The translations under genes were made by a program, and so were the position numbers. Shown here one piece after another: positions 48,941 through 61,066 of a DNA stretch of 64,000 nucleotides. Below the pieces are notes generated by a model. It was not told the DNA's origin. It made no database searches and worked only from the letters and a program-made list of their open reading frames with translations. Source of the stretch: Heterobilharzia americana (taxonomy: Eukaryota; Platyhelminthes; Trematoda; Strigeidida; Schistosomatidae). Location of the stretch: contig OX104127.1 of NCBI GenBank assembly GCA_944470555.2, positions 96,620,708-96,684,707 on the forward strand, read 5' to 3'. Numbering within the stretch: position 1 is the stretch's first letter; every line of letters starts with the position of its first letter.

Positions 48941-48989
<49 letters not shown>
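48941..48989. repeat. (AT)n microsatellite
   Basis: About 24 uninterrupted AT units, 0.8 kb past the SINE pair. Confidence 0.97.
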
Positions 48990-48991
<2 letters not shown>

Positions 48992-51900
48992 ATTTTATAA
49001 GTTGACTGTAACAGAAGCAGCTAAAACTGGGATTTAATTCTTTTAACCTGGTCGTCGTATTTCAATAGTATATGATCTTAGAAGTGATTACATTTCAGTA
49101 TTGGTACGAACATATAGGAAATCTGTGAAAAATGTCTCCCAAAGTAAATGCTAAGATAACATGGTAAAGTAAGAGTATTCGTTTCGTTGATTGAAAAGAA
49201 TCAGCTTCTTCCAGGATTGATGCGTAGTTATTTATTTCATTTCTATGAATCACATGATGATCTCTATGAAAATATTTCCATCCTGGTGGATTAATTATTT
49301 AAGAGTATTGTAAGAAACAATGTTATAATGCATAAATTATGCCAAGCCACCTACATCTGCCTACCGGTTATTTTTCGTTTCTTCACATCAATTAGAAAGA
49401 AGTTTGAAAGTCCAGGCATACTTATTACTACTGTGATTTTGTCTACAACAAATGTAAAAACATTCGAGTTTTACAGCGTTTTCACTTAATTTAACGATAT
49501 CATGTAGTAGTCTCTGTTTCTTTTGTCATAAGTTTTTTACCCATTACATAACAGTTACGAGCTTGAATGTAGTAGGATCCTTTTACAAGCCCCCAAGATA
49601 AGATGTGATGCGTATATGTAGATAGATAGGTGATACTGTTTTAGCGTGCTTGCTTCACATCAGCTTTTGACCAAATGAATACTTATGACTGTTTGTCATT
49701 TAAAGGGACACTCAAAAATATTATGAGTAGTAGATGCAAAATCATTTCATTTTACTCAAAAGAAAAAACAGTCAACAAATGTGCATAAGTGCAGGAGAAT
49801 AGTTATTGTTAGGTATGCCTTTTTATAATCTGGGAGCATAACTATGTGTATGACGTGGATAGTAAGCAAGCAGTGCACATCTTTGGATATGGAAAATAAA
49901 GGATTATCTTAGAAATTTGACACTAAAACGACTTATTCTTTTAACACACATCTGGAAAGTAACACAAAGTACTTAATTAAAAATCTTGTTGAAATAATTA
50001 GAATTAACCATTTTCAGTCACTTGATGTTACTGATTATTCAGCGTTGAACAGATATGATCAACCACTTTTCTGCCGAATGGCTATCACACCTAAAAGTCA
50101 CCCACTAGAATAGTGGGTTATTGTGGGTTCTTCATATGAATTCCCACGCCTGTGTTTTGCGTCTATAACTTGAAACACGTGTCAGAATGCCTGTGACTTC
50201 ATACCAATCATCTTCAATCATCCAAGACTAAGTGATGACTACACCAATCAACTTTGACCAGCAAAAAAGTATTGTGGCTATTGTATGTATGTGGTTTTAA
50301 TCTTTGAATGCACTGCTATTTCGCAGTTCATTATTTTCTTTACAAGATTTGTAACTTCTTACTTAACTTCCTACTTCTGAAACTAGAAAAGGTGTATGCT
50401 ACACGCTTTATTTCCACTCCAGATATCCTCTGTACACCGTTTCTTGTATGAATGCGAAGCACTAGCTTCAAATGTGCACGAGTGATTCCTAATGAGGAAA
50501 CAGTTGAGTGGAACACCTATCGTGAAGATGCATGTACTAGACCGTACCTGAACGACGGCAGATTTTAACCAACAAGTTACAAACGTGAGCTACTTAAACG
50601 TTTGTCTGACAGAATTAGAGAGTTTTGCTGACAATGAAGAAATGAGAGACGATTTAGTTCCTTTGGAGATGTATTTGGGAAATAACAACTATTTGAAAAG
50701 TTTTGTCTAGAAGTTTTCAAAAGTGTGTATGAATAAAAATAATGTCGCCACTGTGGAGGAAAGTTTGATTTTATTTGGTTGGTATATATAGGATAAGATA
50801 CTTCAGACAGGACTGGCACGATTTTAAGCACCTACTTTGGGAGAACCTATCTGGTTATATAACTTATTTCTCTATGTAACACTGACCGGATTATAAGTCT
50901 ATCAGAAGTGGATGTCAACTTCAGTTGTTTATGTGAATTCATATGTTCCTACTAAACCAGGTGTATTGAAATGATAGGAAAATGGGTCTGGATTCATTTT
51001 TCTTAACACTTTGTAAACAGTCTAAAAGTGGGTGGTTCGCCATCGTTCACACGTTAAATCACTTGCCATTGAGAATTTAGTCATATCTACAGCCTTTAAG
51101 ACTATAAATCGACAAACAGCTTCTGTTACTTCGTTTTGAAAAATCAATTACAATCAAACGCTTTAAATCTGACCTGTTTGTTCAAAGAGAGACAATTATT
51201 AATGTAGCATTACTGTAGTAACTAACTGTTTTATCCTCTACTTCATGTTTTTGTATCCACCCCTTTTGTTTTTCCAATCTGGTCTACATTTACTACGTAA
51301 TATTAGCATCTACGTGGTAAACCTGTTATTATAACGATAATTTTCTTAGCATTAGCATGACGGAGATTATTTTAGTATTAGTGTTTCTTACACCCTGTAT
51401 AATAACATCAGAATTTTCCAGGTACTCATGAATGGGTAAACTTTATCACTGTGATTGTCACTCCCTACATACTTCAATCGAATCTGCCTTTTTCCTGTTA
51501 TTTTCCGTCCTAACATTAAAGCATCTTTCTGGTTTTATCCCAAACCTATTCTGTATTTCTTTAACGTTACTAGCTGATGACGTTAAACTGCAAATTATAT
51601 TAATAAATAAATTTGAGCTGGGTTCACTCCGAGAATTTTCTTCTTATTTTGATAAGAATAAGACTAGTGATATCCAGCTTATCAAAAACACTGCGAAATA
51701 CAGTAAACTAAAATATTTTTTCCGCTGGATGTTTGTGTTGTAAATGTATCCGCTTTACCACTAGGCTACTGTAGGACAAACTGATTTCTTACTCTCTGTT
51801 TGAATGGGACATTTTTTATGTGAATTTATTCGTCCCATCCTTTATTTTGCTTTCCTCACACAATGTTTCATACTTGAGTACTTGTTGTAACAGTAATTTT

Positions 51901-53520
51901 AGTGTCTGTGCTAGATTATTCTACTGATTATATTTATTTTACATCACACTCGGTTGGATATTAGGTTTGTACCTTAGTGCATGACTTGGACACTACTGAC
52001 TTAGTACACCACCCTAGTAACGATTATTTCGGCTGGAAAAGCGGATTTTCACAAAATACCGAAGTCTAATTGGTTACCTCACCAGTTGTTAGGCTAACCT
52101 TTCAAGTCATTCATGTAGAGCTACTCTGAATGAATGGATCTTGCAGCTTTCGGATCACTGATGCACTCAATTATTATTCACATCTAAATAAGCCACTGGG
52201 ATAACAGAGTTGCAGTTAGCCACAAAGTACTAGACAGAAACGTTCTACCAGCTTTAAATGAAATTTTGAACCTTTGTCGATTGATTTAAACTTACGCCAC
52301 AAAGCGTTATGCATATTTAAGTAGAATTAAGATGAGAGAAGATTTAGTATGTTCAGCGGAAAGCATGGCATCAGCCTAAGAATTATTCGATTGTGTTTCT
52401 GTTGCTTAGGGAAATGTAAGCTTCTTGATTAAGGTTTGCTAGACAAATAAAATCGGTAGTCGAATGTGATTGTAAATAGCTCATAACTAGTCTTAACGAA
52501 AAACAAGAATTCTTTCATAACCTGCTTCGAGATGTTTTCCTGAATTGATTTGTAGACGGTTTTCTCGCTTTTGTCGTCTTTTAGGATATTCTCTCCATTC
52601 CCAATTTTTTATTCTTTTTGACTTCCTCTTGTATATAAGTATGGCGAAAGGAATTGATTTACAGTATACCATGTCCAGCTTTATTACTTTTCGCTTCTGG
52701 GTAAGAACTTAGTGCATTATCTGTTAATAGAATATCATTATAAATTACCCAATATCTATTTTTTACAGGTTCATGAATGTGTTATAATACATTTGTCATC
52801 ATGTTCCTTAGTATCATAGATTTAGGACCACAAAACTATCAGTGAAAGGTATGAGGAGAGGAAAGTTATATTATAGGTTCGTTAGTGAAAAGTTGGCCGC
52901 AACTTTCCTACTCTTCATAAGCCTTATTTTAATATAATCATACCTCCAGGATCATTTAACACTTCCATGTCTAGTCTTGACAACTGTTTTTTTTAATATG
53001 CAAACTCCTGCTGTAGTTTAGTTCATATTGTTTACTGCTTCAGTGTATTAATACGTTTCTCAAAAGGACAGTAGTATGTTTAACAATAAACGATATTTCG
53101 TGCTAATTCATGTGTTCATAGTTGATAGTATAAGTTTTATTCCATTCGGTTTCATAACATGCGAATAAATAGCTGCACATACCGATTCGTATAGCTTAGT
53201 GATTTAAAGAATATGTTCCAAGTAACTTCTTCATTTTATACAAGCTAAACTGTACAATCAGTAACTGTCGTAACTCAGTCACCAAGTGGATAACACTTAG
53301 GCGTTTGCAGTGTTTAGCACTGAATTCCAGTCTCAATGTGACCAAGATCATTGATATTTTAGAATATTCACCTAACGAGTTCAAGAAAGTAGAAACTTGC
53401 ATCACTTAACATTTGTAGCCACTCTGGTAAATACACAATCCTCTTTTTCGACTATTTTAAGCATCCTCAATACATTAAAAAATAAAAAACTCAGTACTTT
53501 TGTTTCGTTTTTAATTTCAG

Positions 53521-53630
53521 GCCAAGTTAGGTCACAAAAGTCAATAGTTATTGCTGCTGTCATCTTTTTCCTTTCTGCAACACTCATTATCCTGGCATGT
53601 GTCATAACATTCTTCTGGCTGCAACGTTTA
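53521..53630 (+). CDS. ENT/SLC29-like transporter, exon 5 (TM6)
   Basis: A 110-bp exon between TTTTTAATTTCAG (53520) and GTAAGT (53631). With the base from exon 4 it reads SQVRSQKSIVIAAVIFF, then LSATLIILACVITFFWLQRL, ending in phase 0. It matches the ENT TM6 region: a short polar stretch, a long hydrophobic helix, then a Leu/Arg end that opens the large cytoplasmic loop between TM6 and TM7. Phase and order agree with the four preceding exons. Downstream ENT exons (TM7 to TM11) were not recognised up to 64000. Confidence 0.82.
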
Positions 53631-53743
53631 GTAAGTTGTTGCTTGTTTCCCTTCACCTTCCCATTGTGACTGTTATTTGGGTGCATTGTTTACTGTGGGA
53701 TATAAGTTGTTTATTTTTCTTCTTCATAATAGTTTATTTTAAG

Positions 53744-53798
53744 TTTATTTCCCCCTCAGATTTTGACGATGCAAAATATTTTCATCCTAATTCAAGCG
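53744..53798 (+). CDS. Tentative ENT exon 6 (start of TM6-TM7 loop)
   Basis: If the intron after exon 5 is only 113 bp and ends at ...TTATTTTAAG (53743), the phase-0 reading is FISPSDFDDAKYFHPNSS, up to a possible donor GGTAAAAT at 53799. A polar, aromatic stretch fits the place where ENT proteins enter the central loop. A stronger-looking acceptor (TTTCCCCCTCAG, 53759) would give a different frame that meets a stop at once unless it is spliced. Both options are weak, and the true next exon may be further away. Confidence 0.28.
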
Positions 53799-56700
53799 GT
53801 AAAATAGACGGGTAGAGTAAACAGAATCAGTCATATCAAGGTCAGACCAAACAAAGCAAAACTAATCGACGTTGCTGATTCAGACAGTTGTCCAATAATG
53901 AGCTTCACTTATCAGTCCACTGAATTCAAAGAAATATGAATAACCAACAGAATTCAGAGATGGTAGACTATGAAACATTTAGTCTGAACAACGCTTTCTT
54001 TGGTATTCATGTATAAGATTAAGGTAATCATTATGTAACAAGGATTGTCTGATATTTTGCACGCAGGTTCGTATGCTTCTCATCCTGAACAATAAAACAG
54101 CTTGGCGATCTGCATAAACAAAGCGAGAAATGTCTTAACTTATGCTTGAGTTAAAGATAATTAATTATGATTCACATTCTTGAGACTAGTTTTTAGAGGC
54201 TCGTCACATACAAAACGCTGACAGCGAAACAGTGGTTTGTTAATGGTGATGATAAGCTCTCAAAAAGAAATTATGGATAGCTAATTTAAGTAAATGATAA
54301 TCTCTTATTTCAAATCAATCAAGTAAGGATAAATACTTAGCGTTGGTATTCAATGATTATAGCGCTGTATCAGTAATTGGCAGGATTGGTTGAAGAGTAA
54401 CGTGCTCGCCAAGAAACCTGTCGACCCTGAGCTTGATCCCTTGAAAGTCCATGCATACTCACTGTTACGTCCTTCACCAAGATAAAACAGCTTTGCAGCA
54501 CCCTCCGGTTTTCAGTGACTTTAAAGCCATCAAGTCAGCAGGTTGAGGTCGTTGAACCAGTTCCTATCTGTTCAAAACTCTTCCTACCCAACAAACATCA
54601 TCTTAATCACCATTCTAGGTTTCAGTATTCTCTCATTCCTCCTTGTTCTCTTTTGATACCTTCCTACCACCTTTGACTGCCTTCATCCTTATTTCTTTAT
54701 ATATCATCTGAGTACATTCTGACTTACGTACCGGTATATGAGGTCTTGCAATCTGATAAGTTAAGCATTAATGCAAGGTCCTTTTTCGATATTGTCTCTT
54801 TCTGTCTTTGATGCTGGACAGTGTAAGGACTAAAAGCAGTTGCTACTGTAGTACGAATTATTTTTCCTATGTGCAAAGTCCTACTGCTACCTCGACAGTG
54901 ATGTAACTACCACTGGTATTCAAGCTTTGATCATTGAACTAATACTAGACACATGCAATGTGAATGACTGAACCAAATATTTGCGAATTTACCAACCCCT
55001 TTATATCGGTAGGTAAAATATTAGAATTAGAAAAACCAGATCCCTGATTTGTGAAGTCCTGATATAACTATAGACGGTAAATTTTATCCAAAAGGTTTTC
55101 CAATATCTAATATTGTTTCAGTGTGTGATGTATAAGACCAATGAACTGCAACGGAAATAAAAAGTTTTCCATTGCAAATTGTGTCGGTGATATAAATTTT
55201 AATTCCAAAACGTTTCTTGTGTGTCGTGGTTACTAGCCATCAATAAACGAATAAGGTATGGCACAATCGCTGAATTTTTTGATAAGCGGAAAGTACAACT
55301 GAAAAATTAGTTATTTTGGCCATCAGGCTAACCTAACACCTACAGGTTAATATCTCCTCAAGGGTGAGTCTGGCATATTACAAGATATCAAATAAGCATA
55401 AGCATAAATTTTGCAAACTAGTAAAAAGGACCTTTCAGAAAATTCGCTTTCAAAGACTGAAAATGATAAAATGCTTCACTGCTTCCTAATTGATAACTTG
55501 AATAAAAATGAAATTCGTGTACATTTACATTGTTAACCATTTCTTCATAGATGAATAAATAGTTGCAATAAATGGTTCAGAATTCCTGAAAGTCAGCCCC
55601 ACATGATAAAGACGAGGCTATCATTATTTTGTAATTTGAAGAAAATACATTATGCAAATAAATTGAATTCCAGTTTAATTGTGTTCTTATGTAATTCAGT
55701 GGGTCATCAACAGGTTATCTGTTGTACCCAGGGACATATGGAGGACCGTAAATTTAGGCCCTTTTAACTTGACACCTTGTCTTATTAACATAAAAATCAT
55801 ACAAACTAACGGAAATTACATTCTACATCTGTGTTGTTTACAAAACACTTACCGACATCATAGAACTTGTTGATTACAGTTAAAATACGCAAAACCTAAG
55901 TTCAGTGCTTCTCGCCACCTAATTTATAGAACCAAACACCTGAACCATCTGTAAACCCTTATTCTTTCAAAAAATAAAACAGAGGTCTAAATTGAGATCC
56001 AAAAGAAAACGCAAGCATAAATGCCAGCTTTAATTCTGATAATGTATCGTATTTTCTACAGGGAGTAATAATTTTTGAAATATAGTACAGTGTGCTATAG
56101 TGCTGCGCGCTTAGCCTAGTAATTATATTACAAACTCGATCAACAGATATCAGAATCACTTACAGACTAAAGACTGGACAGCTACATTTGCTACCGATTC
56201 GTGTAAATTTTATTCTATTGACAATATAAATGCTTTAATTTTGTTACTCAGTAACTTCGTTCAACTAATCAATCTCTATCGGTACAGCGGCTTTCTCTAC
56301 CATATGGCTTAGTTTTGTTACGTAGTGTGATTGGGGCTGATAATGACATCTGAACCACTCACTGAATCATTTTTGTTGACAACCTGTCGATTAGGAATAC
56401 ATGCTTCATAATATTTATTGATTATCATTTTGACTATCCGAAATACCCGAGGTTTAGCAGACTAGTATCGAAACATCCACAGTGTAAAACGCAAAACGTA
56501 TATTTCGTATACTACTTAGCTGCTGTTGACACTAGGAGAATGGATAATTAGTATTACTAGAGCTTGCCATGAAGTCGTATATGAGAATCAACTAAGAATA
56601 AAACAGAATTTCAAATATGAGAGCAAGATTAAGATATCTTGACCTCTTTCTTGAATTAAAACTAAGCTAAAAATACTACTGTTACATGAATCAAGTATAG

Positions 56701-57811
56701 TCGAATTCTAAACCTAATGTCTACCACATTTTGTATGATATGCTAGTATGTTTATCGGTTACCAGTTAACAAGTAGAATCCTTAAGAAATAATCAATAAA
56801 AGTGATAACCTCTTGGTAAAATTTACCTACTTAAGTTAGTTATTTTTCAAAAGCTGTAGTGTCACTTAGGTGAATAATAATCAATAAAGTATCATCCTTG
56901 CCATTCTATTAGGATTTTGAAGCTGTTTACATGTGACTGCTTCTTATTCCTAATTTAAAACCAAGATTAATCAGTGAAAATCATAATATGCGACAACAAT
57001 CCTACCATCTTTAAGTTAGATATGCATTAGTTCGCAAACAGCTGTATTTTGGAAATAAGTTTTATTGAGGTGTTTTTATCTACAACAGTTGAAGTTATGC
57101 AAATTCCTAGATTCAACGCTTTCTGTCAACCAGCTCCAACTACCTAAAATGAAAATTTATTAGTTATGCACACCACTACCACAGTTATAAACTTTTACAA
57201 GGCAGTTTATCTGACCAACCTGTATTTCATTTTGTATTATTCACAAAGAATAAACTAAATAATATGTAGTTTCCTCGATGTTTCATCATAAAACTTAATG
57301 TTTTTACTATATGCAATGTAGAAATATCTCAGTCGATGTTATCCATCAAATCTTGATTGGTCTTAGCCGCTTTTTGACGTCAGCCATTGAAATGATCTAT
57401 AAAAAGGTAGATGTTGTGTCAGAGTTACCATACACACATAGGAATACTTTTTTTTTAACTAATAAACGATTGTAATCGAAAGAATACATTCCCACTTTGG
57501 TCTAGGTTTTAATTACTGAATCTTTATATGTATAGTGCCACAGTAATTATGAATCACTTTGGGAGTTCGTAGGGATTTATTGGTTTGAAGTTCGTATTAA
57601 TCATGAACTGACACGATGAATACTCGAAATCAATAAATCCCCAGAAAGCCCCAAATTGAATTAGTCTACTGCTCATTGTTGACTAGTGTCGCGAGATGAT
57701 TCCTGAGGTTTCAACGAGAAGTCGTGAGTGGTGGGGCAAACCTAGTGGTAGTGAGGACATATACTCAACAATGACATCGGGTAATGTTCACGCTATGTCG
57801 GGAAAGTGGAC
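53799..57811 (+). other. Downstream AT-rich stretch, probably intron
   Basis: Apart from one degraded SINE (54368-54545) nothing is recognised. No TM7-like exon of the transporter was found. Confidence 0.5.
54368..54545 (+). mobile_element. Sm-alpha-like SINE, strongly degraded
   Basis: AGTAACGTGCTCGCCAAGAA, a B-box-like GAGCTTGATCCC (54429-54440), CATGCATACTCACTG, AAGATAAAACAGC and GCAGCACCCTCCGGTTTTCA follow the order of the Sm-alpha body. The hammerhead boxes are no longer recognisable. Old copy. Confidence 0.55.
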
Positions 57812-57990
57812 CAGTGGATTCCGATCCAGTGACACAGTGTTAATGTGCTGACCACAGGACCTGAAGGTCCTGGGTTCGGTCTCTGTTGGGGGTCGTGGAG
57901 GAGTCCTATACTTGGGCTAAGAAACTGTCTAGTGCTCCAAAGTTTCCAATGTTCCACCATCCTATGTCAGTCTATGATGAACACCAACTT
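57812..57990 (+). mobile_element. Sm-alpha-like SINE
   Basis: GATCCAGTGACACAGTGTTA (A-box region), B-box GGGTTCGGTCTC (57872-57883), GTCGTGGAGGAGTCCTATAC, GGGCTAAGAAACTGTC, then TAGTGCTCCAAAGTTTCCAA. Relative to the ribozyme form the CTGA half of box 1 is deleted. AGTCC/GGGCT could still pair as stem II. Confidence 0.7.
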
Positions 57991-58329
57991 GAAATTATAA
58001 ATCACTTCTAAAATTTATTATTTACATTCGGTTTCCATCTTTATTCTGAAAATCTAGATGTTTTAGTCATGATAATCAATAGCTGTTAACGAAATATTCT
58101 GCTGAGTGATATGAATGACTAGATATAAATAAACTTTATCACTTTTACCAAAGAGATCTAAATGCGTGGTAATTGTTTCGTTTGTTTTGTGTCATCACCT
58201 ACAAGGACTCAATTCGGAAAGTTGATTTTTTTCTGACCATTTTAATTGACCATCTGGATATTTTAAAAATCTATGTTCGAAAAGCTGTGAACGCTGTTTC
58301 AAATATCTCAAGATTTAATGGTTTTTGAA

Positions 58330-59690
58330 TGGACTGTGAAGGACTTGGTGAAATTGCATTAGATCGATTTGTTGACTTCTACAAGGGATTATTTATTAGT
58401 CTAACCGAAGCTTTATCTGGTGTGCGGAAATCAGATATAATCCTCTCTGATTTGTCTGAGTAACTTATTGTCTTAGTCTTCAATAGAGGATAGGAGGCCT
58501 CTTGTGGTAAACGTAAGCAAGTCAAGCTAATTGATTTGTTTCATTGACGTTCAACTGGAGCTCCGAAAATCAAAAATATTAGACTGGTTTCGGATCTAGC
58601 CTTAGGTGTATTGACCAAATATTCACTCTCCTTAAAATCTCAAGGTTTATTATTCATTGACCTGGAAGTCAAATGTCAGAGTTTGTTACTGAAAAGGATG
58701 ACTAGTAATGACCTCATAGTCCTGAAAGCCTTGTACTAAAGCACGGATGGTGATTTTAGCGAGTAATGGGAAGTATCAGGAGGGTTATTTACTTTGAGTG
58801 GTGTCTTTCAATGAAGTCCACTCTCTCCATCTTTAATGACCCTTATCATGAACAGGCTTATGAAGATCTTCCTTTCGTCGTGTAATTTAACTGGTTCTGT
58901 TGAATGTGATTCAGCAGTAGATTTAGAGTATGCAGACGATACTGTCATGTTAGGTGAAGACACTGTTTATAGTCTTTTGAACAACGTGGTTGAGGAGAAT
59001 GGAATGTTCGAGTGGGATTTATCATCCAAATGTAAATGGGTATCTCACTACTAATCTGCGTTGATATGTCATACGACGGTAGCGTGATAAACATTTAATT
59101 TACTGAAGAAGTAGACTTTTTGCCAACGGGTAAGTAACCTAGGAAATCTCTGTGCAGATACAAAAGGCTGGATTGGCTTTTCTTAACTTACTAGGTTGGT
59201 GAGTTATGTGACCGTCTACTGACAGTTCGGTGTACTTTGTAGCGGTTCTCTTTTCTCTGCTACATAGCTGTGAAACGGCCATTAAAGGTGAAGTATACGA
59301 AAAGGCGTCAGCTGTCCGACTACCATTACCTTTATGGCAGAAACCGTATGTTAGGAAACTACTACGCCAGTAATGTAGAGTCATAGGTTAAATGGTAAGC
59401 TAGTGGACTAATTTGTGATCCATTATCGACTAAGTTGGTCGGAGCAAGCTTAGTCATCGTTTACCTCAAGGCCAATTGTCGAGAGGAAAAGGATAAGTCT
59501 GGAAAACGGGATGACCAGATTAATTGTGGAATCAGTACATTAACTCCTTGACTTTTGGCATTAGCCCTGGTGGGAAATGTAGACTTCTCGGTCGGGTTTT
59601 GCACGACAACGGAAACCAGGGGGTTGCAAACTCTAGATGTCATGCCTGAGAAGTGATCGCAGTAGTGCAAATGTATGTATCCCCTATATT
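58330..59690 (+). pseudogene. Ancient fossil of the full-length RTE family
   Basis: On the + strand, fragments match the 17.7-21.6 kb element in order. FISLTEALSGVRKSDIILSD (58400) matches its LLVRLTEVLASIWESNTIPSD, and VLKALY lies near 58730. SGVFQ-stop-SPLSP matches GVRQGCPLSP, and LEYADDTVMLGED (58927) matches the RT catalytic box, which is still intact. QIQKAGLAF (59165) matches RIQKARLAF, HSCETAIKGEVYEKASA (59265) matches YGCETWPLKVEDMKGSV, and SLTFGISPGGKCRL (59555) matches SLTVGLSHVGRCRL. Many stops and frameshifts show that it is much older than the intact copy. Ends are approximate. It is in sense with the transporter gene. Confidence 0.8.
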
Positions 59691-61066
59691 TGTCGCAAAC
59701 GTTATGTCATATTTGGTCATTTGAGTTACCGCTCCTACTTTTCTTTCCATGGCTTTTCGGACTTTTGTAATCTTAGTGCTTTTTCTCACTTTTCCGTCTT
59801 CTATCCCAGTACAGTGGTGTTTGACATCATAACTCATACTAAAGTTGATAATGCAAGATCCTTGTATGTTATCTAGTAAATAATACCATATCACTTTGTG
59901 CTATATCATATAGGTTAGTTAATCTGATATGGAATGTGAGATCCCATGTTTATATTGACTGGTCTGTCTTACTTCATTATTTTTTTATTCCAAAGTATTC
60001 AGTGACTTTGACACACTTGTTGTCAAAGTTGGTTGTAAATTAGTAATTTTTTTGTGAATACTAGTCAGACTATCGTTCACGACCATTGATTATTGGATCG
60101 CTTACCTTGGCGGCTACATTGCAACTCTAACCGATAAAGTCCAGTTAGAATTTACAACCAGAAAACATAGCAATATTTACTAGCTGGTAACTTATCAATA
60201 CAATTAATACAATCCTAAAGCGAATTAACCACGATCTGAATAGATCAGTCTAAATATCTCTCAATCCTGAACTAAGTGGTTTGAGTATCAGTCTCCGATA
60301 GAGCAACCAATACACTAAGGATATAGATTCTCCCTACTAATGAGTGCCAACTGGCAGGAAATTAAGATGTGTAACTTCTATCCGATTTTCGATAACATGA
60401 AACTGACCTTTTTAGTTCCCTTTAACAAACCTAAAAGTCCAGCTAACTGTTAGCCGTTTACACTTAGACTGTCTGAAACACACTTTAAACATATCATGGA
60501 ACCTGATTAATTGGTTTGCCAAACTAATTTGGTGGAGTCCTTTTACGGTAAATCATCATTTTACACATATAATATGTTGACCAGTCAGCCACTGAGATGG
60601 TATTCATATCATAAGAAGTAGTTAAATCGCTAGCGTTGTTGCAGAAGTTAGCGCAATGTTATCACATATTCAGCCTACTTGTCTATCATAGTGGAAATCA
60701 ATCATTAACTGTTATGTGCAGAATTCAGTTCGAGTCAAGTACCATCATATTAGTGTATCTTAGGAGTCAGAACAATATGAATGTCCCGTTAGTACCTTTG
60801 CTTATAAAAAGGCAAATCATTACTAGAATATCGACAAACCTAATATTTTCAAAATTGGTTTATATTATGAATTTCCACAGGTAGCTGTCTGTCCTAAATA
60901 TAGGGATAATCTTTTACCATGAATGACTTGCTGATATTTTATGCTTCACAGTAACCTGAACGCAAAACCGCTGTACTACTGATACTTATTAGACTGAAGT
61001 TAATGCTGTGTTTATCATTAGTTAGATGTTAAACTAATGAAGGTTTGATGAGAAATGACAAGCAGG
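59691..61066. other. AT-rich stretch, no gene recognised
   Basis: An 82-codon + strand frame at 60636-60884 is the longest but has no family resemblance or clear splice context. Nothing else is seen. Confidence 0.5.

Larger units (their letters stand above)
41083..53520 (+). other. Intron between ENT exons 4 and 5 (12.4 kb)
   Basis: Runs from GTAAGT (41083) to TTTTTAATTTCAG (53520). It contains a CR1-like element (-), a head-to-head pair of Sm-alpha-like SINEs and an AT microsatellite. Stretches 41083-42029, 44561-47744 and 48151-53520 hold no gene I recognise. Two minus-strand frames at 46479-45886 are longer than average but match nothing known to me. Confidence 0.7.

Noticed and set aside
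60636..60884. Possible downstream transporter exon
   Set aside because: No TM7/TM8 pattern of the ENT family and no matching splice sites.
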